Shown here piece by piece: positions 26,307-35,479 of a DNA stretch of 64,000 nucleotides (positions within the stretch are counted from its first letter, which is position 1; every line of letters begins with the position of its first letter). Under the pieces are notes generated by a model. That model did no database searches and was not told the origin of the DNA. It worked only from the letters and a program-made list of their open reading frames with translations. Source of the stretch: Desulfogranum japonicum DSM 18378 (GTDB lineage: Bacteria > Desulfobacterota > Desulfobulbia > Desulfobulbales > Desulfobulbaceae); the NCBI RefSeq assembly GCF_000429945.1, contig NZ_AUCV01000020.1:49028-113027 (forward strand), read 5' to 3'. The translations under genes were made by a program, and so were the position numbers.

Positions 26307-28278
26307 GTACTTCGGTCCCCAAGGGATCCTCGCAAAAAACCTGAAGCACCATGAACCACGCCCAGGTCAACAAGAAATGGCAGATGCGGTTGCATCTCTC
26401 CTGACCCACATTCCGAACCAATATGACAGCACTGACCAGGCAGAATGCCTGGTGATTGAAGCTGAGACCGGTTTGGGCAAGACGCTTGCGTATCTGGTGC
26501 CGGCAGCGTGCAGCGGGAAAAAAATTATTATTTCCACCAATACCAGAAACCTGCAGGACCAGATACTTGAAAGAGAGATACCCTTTATACAAAAACATAT
26601 CCAGCCCGGATTGCGGGCCATGTCCGTCAAGGGAAGGCAAAACTATCTCTGCCTGCATCGATGGCACCAGGAATTAAGTAGCCATCAGGGAAGAATCATT
26701 GAAGATGACGATATCCGACAGATTGAAGAATGGGTAGAAGAAACCGAGTATGGAGAACGAACGGAAATAGCGTGGCTCCCCTCTTCCGCTCCACTCTGGC
26801 AGCGAATCTGCTGCCAATCCCACACCTGCCTGGGTGCAGACTGTCCTGATACCGCCAGTTGCTTTTTGACCAGGTTACGAAAAGACGCAGCCAATTGTTC
26901 CATTCTCATTGTAAACCATCATCTTCTCTGCTCTGATCTGGCGGTCAGAAAGAGCGGTTACGGAGAGGTTCTTCCCAGATACGAAGGCGTTATCTTCGAT
27001 GAAGCGCATCACCTTGAGCAGGTGGCAACAACTTTTTTCGGGCATACTTTTTCGCGTTACCAGGTGGCAGATCTTGTTCATGACATAGAACGTAGTGCAG
27101 ATACAGAGTTGGGAACAGACAAACGAAAAAAAGTTTTCAGCCACACCACCAGATGCATCAGAGCAATGGATGCCTTCTCCCTTCTTTTCCCAAACGAGAG
27201 AGGCCGCTTCCCCCTTGACCCCGACTTTCTCACCCGAAAGGCTGTAAGAGAGGCCACACAAAGTATACAAACCAATTTGGACAAGCTTACACAATGCCTG
27301 GAGGCCCTTCCCAAAGGCGATGCCCCGTGGGAGCATTACGGACAACGCAGCATTGAACTGAACGCAAGATTGGAACAAATCACTGCGATTCCAACACCAG
27401 AAGAGGAGAATACACCCTCCTACTACACATACTGGTATGACCGAACAGAGAAAAATCTTTCTCTGCATGCCACTCCTGTAGATATCTCCCACGAACTGCA
27501 GAGCACACTGTTTGCATCGGTACAAAGCTGTGTTTTCACCTCTGCCACCCTGACCACTGGGGGAAACTTTTCCTATTTTCTTGGCCGCCTGGGATTGCCT
27601 GCAGATACAACAACCCTTTCTTTTCCCTCCCCATTTGATTATGCCAATCGGACGAGGCTGTATGTGCCCAACAAACCTTTTCCAGAACCTACAGCTCAGG
27701 GGTATTCAGATGCAGTACATCAACAGTTGGAAAAGCTGGTTACCCTGGCCGACGGGCGGGCCCTGTTGCTGTTTACCTCTTTTAAAGCTATGGAAACGGC
27801 CTATCAGTTTCTGAAAAACCGTCTGCCGTATCCCCTCCATATGCAGGGAGAAGCACCAAGAAAAGTTCTATTGCAACGATTTACCACAGATATCCACTCT
27901 GTATTATTCGCTGTTTCGAGCTTTTGGGAAGGGGTGGATATACCGGGAGAATCATTAAGTCTTCTCGTCATGGACAAATTACCATTTGAAGTCCCCAGCG
28001 ACCCTGTTATTATGGCACGTGTTAACCGCATCAAAGCCAATGGAGGCAATCCTTTTTTTGATTTTCAGGTGCCACGAGCGATTTTGAGTCTCAGACAGGG
28101 AGCGGGAAGACTCATGAGAACGGCACAAGACAGGGGCGTCATAGCCATTCTTGATATCAGACTCTTTACAAAAGGGTATGGTCGCCGCTTTCTCAAAAGC
28201 CTCCCTCCAAGTCCACTTGTGCGGGAATACCGCTTGGTGGCTGATTTTTTCCAGAAAGAATATGAACAAGAATACTAG
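26299..28278 (+). CDS. dinG: DinG/YoaA-type iron-sulfur DNA helicase
   Basis: A 659-aa SF2 helicase of the XPD/DinG group. Motif Q region RPGQQEM, Walker A EAETGLGKT, DEAHH at about residue 235, SATLTTGGNFSYF, SSFWEGVDIPGESL and QGAGRLMR. The four cluster Cys expected between Walker A and DEAH are present (YLCLHRW, then CCQSHTC, C, C before LTRLRKD). It unwinds DNA with 5'-3' polarity in repair, acting on R-loops or forked DNA. It overlaps both neighbours and is second in the nine-gene unit. Confidence 0.92.
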   Translation: MNEYFGPQGILAKNLKHHEPRPGQQEMADAVASLLTHIPNQYDSTDQAECLVIEAETGLGKTLAYLVPAACSGKKIIISTNTRNLQDQILEREIPFIQKHIQPGLRAMSVKGRQNYLCLHRWHQELSSHQGRIIEDDDIRQIEEWVEETEYGERTEIAWLPSSAPLWQRICCQSHTCLGADCPDTASCFLTRLRKDAANCSILIVNHHLLCSDLAVRKSGYGEVLPRYEGVIFDEAHHLEQVATTFFGHTFSRYQVADLVHDIERSADTELGTDKRKKVFSHTTRCIRAMDAFSLLFPNERGRFPLDPDFLTRKAVREATQSIQTNLDKLTQCLEALPKGDAPWEHYGQRSIELNARLEQITAIPTPEEENTPSYYTYWYDRTEKNLSLHATPVDISHELQSTLFASVQSCVFTSATLTTGGNFSYFLGRLGLPADTTTLSFPSPFDYANRTRLYVPNKPFPEPTAQGYSDAVHQQLEKLVTLADGRALLLFTSFKAMETAYQFLKNRLPYPLHMQGEAPRKVLLQRFTTDIHSVLFAVSSFWEGVDIPGESLSLLVMDKLPFEVPSDPVIMARVNRIKANGGNPFFDFQVPRAILSLRQGAGRLMRTAQDRGVIAILDIRLFTKGYGRRFLKSLPPSPLVREYRLVADFFQKEYEQEY

Positions 28279-29278
28279 TGAACAAAACCAGAACGTCCTT
28301 TCCCTCCTCCTGAAGGAGATACATACCCCTATTGATATCGCCATGCGTGAGGACATCTCAGCCTCATTGGAAGGTTGTGATCCTGATCTCATTGAAATTA
28401 TCAATTACGCATTATTTGGGGGGGGCAAAAAAGTTCGTCCTGTCCTCGTTGCAGCCTGCTCCCGCCTGTGCGGAAGAGATGACATTTCCCTTTACCGCCT
28501 TGCTTCAGCCTTTGAATATCTGCACGTGGCAAGCCTGGTACATGACGATATTATTGACAATGCGTCCAAAAGGAGAGGACGATTATCCCTTGCCGCCAAA
28601 TATGGTCAGGAAAAAGCAATACTGGCCGGCGACTGGCTCCTCTCACGTAGTATGTTTATCATTGCTGAACTTACAGGACCTCCTGGATTGTCGATATTCT
28701 GTAAGGCAACTGAAGGCATGGTAAATGGTGAGTTTCTGCAAAACAGATACGTACGAGACATCTCTCTGCACGAAGAAAATTATTTCAAGATTATTGAATG
28801 CAAAACAGGTAATCTCATTGCATCAGCCTGCCAGGTAGGTGCTCTTTATGCAGGGGCAGATAAACAGCAGCTTGCTAACATTGGACTCTATGGGCAATGT
28901 CTTGGTTCAGCATTCCAGATAATCGATGACATCCTGGACTATCAGGGTGAAGAGAAAAACACAGGTAAAACTGTCGGCAATGACCTGGTTGAAGGCAAAA
29001 TCACCTTGCCTCTTCTGCGTGCTTTACAAAAAAGCTCAGAAAACGAACGGTTGGAAGTGGAGCGACTTATCAGACATGAGCGGGAGTTGCCCCAAACATA
29101 TCAAAAGATATTTACTTTTATCAACACGTACCAGGGGTTTGAATCTGCAGGTACAACTGCAAACGAACTCATCGAGCGGGCCAAGAATTCTCTTTCCCTT
29201 TTCGATCCTGCACAACACGCAGAACAACTCTCGATTCTGCTCGGCTTAGCTGATTATATCCTGGCGCGTAATAAATAA
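28262..29278 (+). CDS. polyprenyl (geranylgeranyl/octaprenyl-type) diphosphate synthase
   Basis: A 338-aa trans-prenyltransferase. First aspartate-rich motif DDIIDN in SLVHDDIIDN, GGGKKVRPVLV before it, second motif IIDDILDYQG. It condenses isopentenyl diphosphate onto an allylic primer in the cytosol. The bulky residue before the first motif that sets chain length cannot be judged by eye, so the product may be C20 or a longer quinone side chain. The ATG lies inside the last codons of dinG (17-base overlap). Its position at the head of glycan genes may be incidental, since sugars here would use undecaprenyl phosphate. Confidence 0.88.
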   Translation: MNKNTSEQNQNVLSLLLKEIHTPIDIAMREDISASLEGCDPDLIEIINYALFGGGKKVRPVLVAACSRLCGRDDISLYRLASAFEYLHVASLVHDDIIDNASKRRGRLSLAAKYGQEKAILAGDWLLSRSMFIIAELTGPPGLSIFCKATEGMVNGEFLQNRYVRDISLHEENYFKIIECKTGNLIASACQVGALYAGADKQQLANIGLYGQCLGSAFQIIDDILDYQGEEKNTGKTVGNDLVEGKITLPLLRALQKSSENERLEVERLIRHERELPQTYQKIFTFINTYQGFESAGTTANELIERAKNSLSLFDPAQHAEQLSILLGLADYILARNK

Positions 29279-29283
29279 TCCCC

Positions 29284-30162
29284 ATGCGAACTTCTTTCCG
29301 ATATTCCATACTGGTGCTCTTGACGTGTCTTCAGGGAGCTATGTTTTCAGCCTGTGGGCAGTCTGCAGACGAATATCCAGATTCTCCCACGGAATCGCCC
29401 ATGGAACATTCCATAATTTTTGAGGAACCCAATTCTCCAAGTCACAGTGTGCTTCAGGAGTTGCTGCAACAGCAGACAACTGTTTTGCCTGAAAAAGGTG
29501 ATACTGTTCCTGTCATTGCCCTGATCATTGATGATATGGGCCACCATCAGTCCCTGGGAAAAAAACTGATTGATCTGAAACTCAATCTCACCTTTTCTTT
29601 TCTGCCCAACGCTCCGCACACTTTAGAACTGGCAGAAATGGCACATGCAAACGGCAGGGATATTCTCATACATCTCCCCATGGAACCCAAAGGACAAAAA
29701 TGGAACCCTGGTCAGGATGCCCTCATGCTAAAGGAATCCCCAGCTCAAATCCAACAGAAAACCAGCACACTTATAAGCCGAGTTCCATATGCCATAGGCG
29801 TCAACAATCACATGGGCTCCCTTTTTACAGAACAGCAATCTGCAATGAAAGATGTTCTGACTGTTCTTGCCCGGCATCACCTGTTTTTCGTTGATTCTTT
29901 TACTTCCGCCCAATCAGTCGGGTTTGCCCAGGCCAGTGCCATGCATATACCAACGGCAAGAAGGCATGTATTTCTGGACAACGTGCACCAAACAGATAAA
30001 ATTTGCCATCAAATCAAACAACTCACGCACATCGCCAGTCAAAAAGGATCAGCGATCGGAATCGGTCACCCGAATACAGCTACGCTCAATGCTCTTGATC
30101 AGTGTGCGCCGTCTCTTCTTAAATCCGTTCATCTGGTTGGAGTTCATGAGCTCGTCCAATAG
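29284..30162 (+). CDS. divergent polysaccharide deacetylase, lipoprotein (YibQ/COG2861)
   Basis: A 292-aa protein with a lipoprotein-like signal (SILVLLTCLQGAMFSAC; Cys near residue 24). From residue 70 it shows the divergent NodB-type fold: IALIIDDMGHH (metal Asp), FSFLPNAPHT, DILIHLPMEPKG, GVNNHMGS and GIGHPNTATL. This family (YibQ, next to EnvC in Enterobacteria) sits in the periplasm and is linked to cell-envelope polysaccharide. It follows the prenyl synthase with five bases between them. Confidence 0.82.
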   Translation: MRTSFRYSILVLLTCLQGAMFSACGQSADEYPDSPTESPMEHSIIFEEPNSPSHSVLQELLQQQTTVLPEKGDTVPVIALIIDDMGHHQSLGKKLIDLKLNLTFSFLPNAPHTLELAEMAHANGRDILIHLPMEPKGQKWNPGQDALMLKESPAQIQQKTSTLISRVPYAIGVNNHMGSLFTEQQSAMKDVLTVLARHHLFFVDSFTSAQSVGFAQASAMHIPTARRHVFLDNVHQTDKICHQIKQLTHIASQKGSAIGIGHPNTATLNALDQCAPSLLKSVHLVGVHELVQ

Positions 30163-31420
30163 GAAAGAAACTATCAAGACACCGACCCTGGCTATGCTTC
30201 TCAAGGGGTTTCCACGCATCTCGGAAACCTTTATTTCCAACGAAATTCTGCGCCTTGAGCAACATGGTATCCCCATCCGCATTTTTTCCATGCGACACCC
30301 AAGGGAACCCTTCTGCCATGAATCAGTGACCCGTATAAAGGCTCAGGTCGATTATTTACCGACAGATCTTTTTCATGAATTCAATCGATTGTTTGCAGCT
30401 GCGTCGCTTTGTGCAGTGAGGAAACCGCACACGTTTCTCCAGGGTCTTCGGAAGGCCGGTGAACGTTTTCAGAGAAGTCAGAATCTGGGAACCATCAAAC
30501 ACCTCCTCCAAGCCTGTTATGTAACGGAACGTCTGCTACAGCCATCTCCGGAAATTGTCCACCTCCATGCCCACTTTGCTCATTCCCCCACTTCTGTAGC
30601 CTTTTTCACCAGCATACTCAGTGGCCTGCCCTTCAGTTTTACTGCCCATGCCAAGGATATCTACACCTCCAAGCCGGAGCAACTTCGTGAAAAAATTGAA
30701 AAGGCATCTATGGTATTTACCTGTACAAACCATAACAGGGACTATCTGAGTAAATTGTGTTGTTCCACACCACTATACTGCCTCTATCATGGCATTGACC
30801 TGTCACTCTTTGAGCAACGCGAGAACAAGCCTGTGCATTCTCCCTTCCACATCCTCACAGTGGCACGAATGACAGAAAAAAAGGGTATACCCTTTATCTT
30901 AAGGGCATTATCAAGACTGCACAAACAGGGAATGGATTTCACCTATACACTCATCGGTGACGGAGATGACCGTGGCCTGATTCTGGAATTGATTGGTGAG
31001 CTTGGCCTGAGTGACCGGGTCAGACTCCTGGGCACCCTGCCCCACGAAGAGGTTATCAAAGAACTGGCATCAGCCGATGTCTTTGTTCTGGGGTGCCATA
31101 TCGCCCCAAACGGGGACAGAGACGGTATTCCCAATGTGCTGGTGGAAAGTCTGGCCGTTGGCTGTCCCGCTGTTGGTACCAGGGTTTCAGCCCTACCTGA
31201 AATCCTGATCAACAAACAAACAGGGATGGTGGTAGAACCTGAGGATGATGCGGCCTTAGCCAATGCTCTGACAAAAGTGTTGCATGAAGATTCCCTTCGT
31301 GATGTACTCATTTCAGAAGGAAGGAGGCATGTGGAACAACATTTTGACAACAGCAAGCTCATTGCCCAACTCTCAGGACTTTACCGAAATCATATTCCAG
31401 CTCTGGCCTCAGGGACCTGA
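30146..31420 (+). CDS. glycosyltransferase family 4
   Basis: A 424-aa GT-B enzyme. Start chosen at the ATG overlapping the upstream gene by 17 bases; this gives the common LKGFPRISETFISNEIL opening of GT4 enzymes. Later blocks: HAHFAHSPTSVAFF, TAHAKDIY, YHGIDLSLFE, LTVARMTEKKGIPFILRAL, then the donor-binding GIPNVLVESLAVGCPAVGT and EXXXXXXXE-like Glu pair. It retains its sugar's configuration and works on a membrane-bound acceptor. Donor and product unknown. Close partner of the next gene. Confidence 0.9.
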   Translation: MSSSNRKETIKTPTLAMLLKGFPRISETFISNEILRLEQHGIPIRIFSMRHPREPFCHESVTRIKAQVDYLPTDLFHEFNRLFAAASLCAVRKPHTFLQGLRKAGERFQRSQNLGTIKHLLQACYVTERLLQPSPEIVHLHAHFAHSPTSVAFFTSILSGLPFSFTAHAKDIYTSKPEQLREKIEKASMVFTCTNHNRDYLSKLCCSTPLYCLYHGIDLSLFEQRENKPVHSPFHILTVARMTEKKGIPFILRALSRLHKQGMDFTYTLIGDGDDRGLILELIGELGLSDRVRLLGTLPHEEVIKELASADVFVLGCHIAPNGDRDGIPNVLVESLAVGCPAVGTRVSALPEILINKQTGMVVEPEDDAALANALTKVLHEDSLRDVLISEGRRHVEQHFDNSKLIAQLSGLYRNHIPALASGT

Positions 31421-31435
31421 TAATCTGGTAGGTAT

Positions 31436-32596
31436 ATGATTTGTCCCAACAGAAATTCAGGCATGCATATAGGCTTTTATGCTCCTTTCAAACCACTGGG
31501 ACACCCTCATCCTTCGGGAGATCAGATCATTGCAAAGGGGCTTGTACAAAGCTTTGAGTCTCACGGGAACAGTGTCACTATAACCAGTAATCTTCGCTGT
31601 CGCTGGATTTATAGAAGTCCCCGCCTGTTGCTCCGGGCATTCAAAGAGTTCCGTCGCCTTTCCTCCAGTCTCGCGGACCAGAAGCTGGATTGCTGGTTTA
31701 CATACCATTCCTATTATAAATCCCCGGATATCCTGGGTCCTATTCTCAGCAGAAAAGTAGAATGCCCTTACATCATTCAACAGGGAAGTTATGCCACTAA
31801 ATTTTCCCGCCAATGGAAAACTTTACCTGGATTTCTGCTCAACAGATATGCACTGAAAAAAGCTGATACGCTGATTACAGACAGGCAACGGGATTATCTC
31901 AATCTCAAGCGACTGGTGTCTCAGGACAAAATCCACATGGTCAAGCCGGGGATTTCCACTAGTGAGTTTCAATTTCACCAGGAGTCCAGAAACCAGCTTC
32001 GCAGCCAGTGGCAGATCCCTTCAGGAACCCCTATCATCTGCACGGCAGCCATGTTCAGGGCAGATGTCAAGAGCCTGGGAATAGAGTGGATCATTGATTG
32101 CTGCCAGCAGTTAGTAAAACAACAGGTTGATTTTCACCTGCTGATCATAGGTGATGGGGTTGAACGAAACCGTTTGCACACATACGCGCAACAATTGCCT
32201 GCCGGACGATATCGTTTTGTGGGCAGAGTGCCACATCAGGAAATGTTTCGCTATTTTTCAGCTGCCGATCTTTTTGCCTTTCCAGGCTTTAACGAATCTC
32301 TTGGTATGGTATTCCTCGAGGCTCAATGCTGCGGTCTACCTGTCGTTGCCTGTGAGAATGGAGGCATACCTGAAATCATGCAGCATCAACGCACCGGTTT
32401 TCTCATTCCCCTCCAAGACAAGAACAGTTTCAGCGAACACATTCGACTTCTGCTCGAAAACGCTGGTTTGCGTAAACAGATGGGCTTCAAGGCTACATCA
32501 TATGTGCAGAACAGACATGACAGAAATCGCAACAATCTCCAGGTAATACAAATTATTCAACGAACAGTTGCAGAGTATCGAAAGAAACATGCATAA
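31436..32596 (+). CDS. glycosyltransferase family 4
   Basis: A 386-aa GT4 enzyme. The opening HIGFYAPFKPLGHPHPSGDQ has the Gly-rich acceptor loop, the middle has TAAMFRADVKSLGIEWII and LIIGDGVERNRL, and the end has FPGFNESLGMVFLEAQCCGLPVVACENGG with the paired Glu of GT4. Start at the first ATG of the frame, 15 bases after the previous gene; an alternative ATG nine codons on begins exactly at the conserved region. It probably adds the sugar next to that of the upstream enzyme. Part of the nine-gene unit. Confidence 0.88.
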   Translation: MICPNRNSGMHIGFYAPFKPLGHPHPSGDQIIAKGLVQSFESHGNSVTITSNLRCRWIYRSPRLLLRAFKEFRRLSSSLADQKLDCWFTYHSYYKSPDILGPILSRKVECPYIIQQGSYATKFSRQWKTLPGFLLNRYALKKADTLITDRQRDYLNLKRLVSQDKIHMVKPGISTSEFQFHQESRNQLRSQWQIPSGTPIICTAAMFRADVKSLGIEWIIDCCQQLVKQQVDFHLLIIGDGVERNRLHTYAQQLPAGRYRFVGRVPHQEMFRYFSAADLFAFPGFNESLGMVFLEAQCCGLPVVACENGGIPEIMQHQRTGFLIPLQDKNSFSEHIRLLLENAGLRKQMGFKATSYVQNRHDRNRNNLQVIQIIQRTVAEYRKKHA

Positions 32597-33203
32597 CATG
32601 ACACACATTGGACTTATCCGCCACGGTCTGACTGCATGGAACAGTAAGAAGCGAATCCAGGGGCAAGCAGATATACAACTTTCTTCCAAAGGCAGGGAAA
32701 TGGTTGCCTGTTGGGGAGAAACTCTACGCCCCTATCAATGGGACATAATTATCACCAGTCCCCTTGAACGAGCCAGAGAAACAGGACGTATTCTTCAGCA
32801 AACCCTTGAGATTCCGTTTTTCACCATCCAGGGGCTCCAGGAACAAAACTGGGGAATGTGGACAGGGCAAACTCTCAGGCAACTCAAACACACGCAATTG
32901 ATAGAGCTTAACCAGGCAGTAAGCCGGGGCTGGCAATTCCAGCCACCTGAAGGAGAATCCAGGCAGGAGGTACTGAAAAGAGCGCGGAAAGCCCTCCTGC
33001 AGGCAGCGGCACTACACCAGGGAAAACATATGCTGGTGGTCAGTCATCAGGGGGTTCTCAAATGCATCCTCTACCATCTGTTAGGCAGACAATTCCTTCC
33101 TACAGAGCCTGCTATTATCCGTCCCTATTCTCTGCATATTCTGAAGGCAAGCCCACAAACACTTTTCCTGGACAGATTAAACGCCCTCGGTCTGGAGCAA
33201 TAA
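32589..33203 (+). CDS. histidine phosphatase (phosphoglycerate mutase-like)
   Basis: A 204-aa branch-1 histidine phosphatase. Phospho-acceptor His in LIRHGLTAWN, SPLERARETG (phosphate-binding Arg), LQEQNWGMWTGQT and the second His in VVSHQGVLKC. It could remove phosphate from a sugar phosphate such as a GDP-heptose precursor or act on other small phosphates; the position between glycosyltransferases favours sugar metabolism. Start chosen at the ATG that overlaps the upstream stop by eight bases; a second ATG three codons later is possible. Confidence 0.88.
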   Translation: MHNMTHIGLIRHGLTAWNSKKRIQGQADIQLSSKGREMVACWGETLRPYQWDIIITSPLERARETGRILQQTLEIPFFTIQGLQEQNWGMWTGQTLRQLKHTQLIELNQAVSRGWQFQPPEGESRQEVLKRARKALLQAAALHQGKHMLVVSHQGVLKCILYHLLGRQFLPTEPAIIRPYSLHILKASPQTLFLDRLNALGLEQ

Positions 33204-33207
33204 ACCA

Positions 33208-34365
33208 ATGCGACTTTTTGTATATTGCCAGCACGTTCTTGGAATCGGTCACCTGATTCGCACCCTGGAACTGATAAAAGCCTGCTCTGATATGGAGGTC
33301 TTTCTTGCCCTCGGCGGAAGGCAAACAACCGTGGAATTTCCGAAAGACATTCATCTCCTGCAACTTCCTTCGCTGATGATGGATGCTACATTTTCAGGCC
33401 TGCAGACATCATCTGAAACAGATAACCTCATGCAGACCAAAGAGCAGCGAAAAGAAATGCTGCTCAAGTCCTTTAAAGAAATCGAGCCTGATATTCTACT
33501 CATTGAGCTCTATCCCTTTGGCCGTAATGCATTCACGTTTGAGCTGGAACCTTTGCTCAGGTATGCCCGCGCCCATGCTCCTGACTGTCTGGTGGCCTGC
33601 AGTGTACGGGATATTCTGGTGGAACGGGATAACGCCACCAAATTTGAACAACGGGCTGTAGACCGACTCAATGCGTTCTTTGACCTGGTTCTCGTGCATG
33701 CAGACGCATCTATCATTACACTGGACGCAACCTTTTCCAGAATTGACGATATCCTCATACCAATCCATTATACTGGTTATGTCTGCCGTACCCAGAGTAT
33801 TTCTGCCGTACACAAGACAGAGAAACTACAGCCCGGTATCCAGCATATTGTGGTCAGTGCAGGTAGTGGTTCCGTAGGTATGGACCTCCTTATGGCTGCA
33901 GTAAAAGCACAGAAGATACTGCAAAAAAAAATCCCCGCCAGAATGCTGGTTTTTACCGGCCCATACGCCAACCAGAAAGACGTGGCACACCTTCGGAATA
34001 TTGCTGGAGACAGTGTGGAGATTCAATCATTTTGTCAGGATCTCCCGGCTCTTCTTCGTCAGGCATCCCTCTCTGTATCCATGGGCGGATATAATACGAC
34101 CATGGAATTACTGCAGGCTGGTTGCCCAGCGCTCATTTTCCCTTTCAGCCAAAATCACGAGCAGCACATGCGTGCCAGCCTGCTTTCAAAAAAAGCACAT
34201 TTTTTCCTGCTTGAACCAAGAGATCTTGATCCAGGTATGCTTGCTGGTTGTATGGAACAGGCACTGGCCTGTCAACCCACGATTGCAGAAATCAACATCA
34301 ACGGCGCTGTAAACTCAGCTAAGACGCTGCGCCAGGCCGCTGCTGACAAAAGGAAAATCCTATGA
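33208..34365 (+). CDS. MurG-like glycosyltransferase (COG4671 type)
   Basis: A 385-aa GT-B protein, paralogue of the gene at 17362-18546. VLGIGHLIRTLEL is the acceptor loop, VSAGSGSVGMDLLMAAV starts the second domain, and LSVSMGGYNTTMELLQAGCPALIFP is the donor-binding region, very like the paralogue. It lies four bases after the phosphatase and overlaps the deacetylase by ATGA. It should act at the inner face of the membrane. Acceptor unknown. Confidence 0.84.
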   Translation: MRLFVYCQHVLGIGHLIRTLELIKACSDMEVFLALGGRQTTVEFPKDIHLLQLPSLMMDATFSGLQTSSETDNLMQTKEQRKEMLLKSFKEIEPDILLIELYPFGRNAFTFELEPLLRYARAHAPDCLVACSVRDILVERDNATKFEQRAVDRLNAFFDLVLVHADASIITLDATFSRIDDILIPIHYTGYVCRTQSISAVHKTEKLQPGIQHIVVSAGSGSVGMDLLMAAVKAQKILQKKIPARMLVFTGPYANQKDVAHLRNIAGDSVEIQSFCQDLPALLRQASLSVSMGGYNTTMELLQAGCPALIFPFSQNHEQHMRASLLSKKAHFFLLEPRDLDPGMLAGCMEQALACQPTIAEININGAVNSAKTLRQAAADKRKIL

Positions 34366-35129
34366 AATACGTTCCATCAACACTCTGGAATGAAACGATT
34401 CCTGCAAACATTAGACACGAACTGGAAACTCTTTTCTCCACCACGCCCGCAACTTCCATCTTCTTTCGTGTTGATGATGTCGGCGATGATGCAGAACAGT
34501 TTTCTCAGCTCATGGAACTCTTCATGGGCTACCAGACTCCACTTTGCCTTGCCGTAGTACCTGCCTGGATCAATGAAAAACGCTGGCACTCCTACAGCCA
34601 TTTTGAGCCCAATAATCCTCTCTGGAGCTGGCACCAACATGGATATACCCATCACAACCATGAAACTACAGGGAAAAAATCTGAATTCGGATCAAGCAGA
34701 ACTGCCCAGGAAGTAGCTGTAGACATTCAACAAGGAAGAGATATCTTAAAAAATATCATGGGAGAAGCTTTCTGTCCCATGTTCACCCCTCCATGGAACA
34801 GGTGCAGTGAAGATACCCTGACAGCCCTTGAGCAATACGGGTTCCAAATCCTTTCCAGATCTGACGATCCACGCAACCAGCATAAGGCATCACTTACAGA
34901 GGTGAATATCAACGTGGATCTGCATACCAGAACGGATCTTGATGCCCCTTCAGGCTGGAAAAATCTTCTGAATGAAATAGTTACAGCAGGGCAAACTGGG
35001 ACTCTTGGCTTCATGCTCCATCATCAGCGCATGAACAGCTATGCCTTTCAATTTATGGAAATTCTACTGCAGATAATCCAGCAGGCTCAAATACCGGTAT
35101 CAGGATACAAACAATTTGCCGGTATGTAA
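34362..35129 (+). CDS. polysaccharide deacetylase-like protein
   Basis: A 255-aa protein without a signal peptide. It has the NodB metal motif in divergent form: FRVDDVGDD (two Asp near residue 38), HQHGYTHHNH (His pair), FTPPWNRCS (as in RxxPxG/PPxG motif 3) and a late MLHHQ. Such proteins remove N-acetyl groups from amino sugars; without a signal peptide this one may work on a lipid-linked precursor in the cytoplasm. ATGA overlap with the glycosyltransferase. Last gene of the nine-gene unit. Confidence 0.8.
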   Translation: MKYVPSTLWNETIPANIRHELETLFSTTPATSIFFRVDDVGDDAEQFSQLMELFMGYQTPLCLAVVPAWINEKRWHSYSHFEPNNPLWSWHQHGYTHHNHETTGKKSEFGSSRTAQEVAVDIQQGRDILKNIMGEAFCPMFTPPWNRCSEDTLTALEQYGFQILSRSDDPRNQHKASLTEVNINVDLHTRTDLDAPSGWKNLLNEIVTAGQTGTLGFMLHHQRMNSYAFQFMEILLQIIQQAQIPVSGYKQFAGM

Positions 35130-35479
35130 AAAATATCAGCATAAGCCCGTACCTGCAAACGTTCACCGCTACCGTAAAGTGCACAACCGCTTTTCATGCA
35201 TGATACTGATCAGCGCGGTGGTTTAGATGAAAAATCAACGTACAGATATTGGAGAGCACCAGTTCATAGATTTCAACAACGGAAAAGGCAATCACGGTAT
35301 TTATACTGAACGCCCCCCCATGCAACGAAGGGCAAGCTCGTAGAAAAAACATCAAACGATTTTTTAAAACAATACCGGGCATCTGCTCAGTGTGGACCCA
35401 GTAACACAATTAAGCCCTCATATTCCCAGGCATATCCTGTCTACAAAACACAAGGGCAAAGCAACAGGTCAGCTATAAC
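35130..35479. other. convergent intergenic region, nothing recognised
   Basis: About 350 bases between the deacetylase and ispH, whose ends face each other. No gene-like frame, terminator or repeat copy could be recognised. Confidence 0.4.

Noticed and set aside
29867..30145. Upstream extension of the first GT4 gene
   Set aside because: It lies inside the deacetylase gene in another frame; the family-typical N-terminus begins at the internal ATG 30146.
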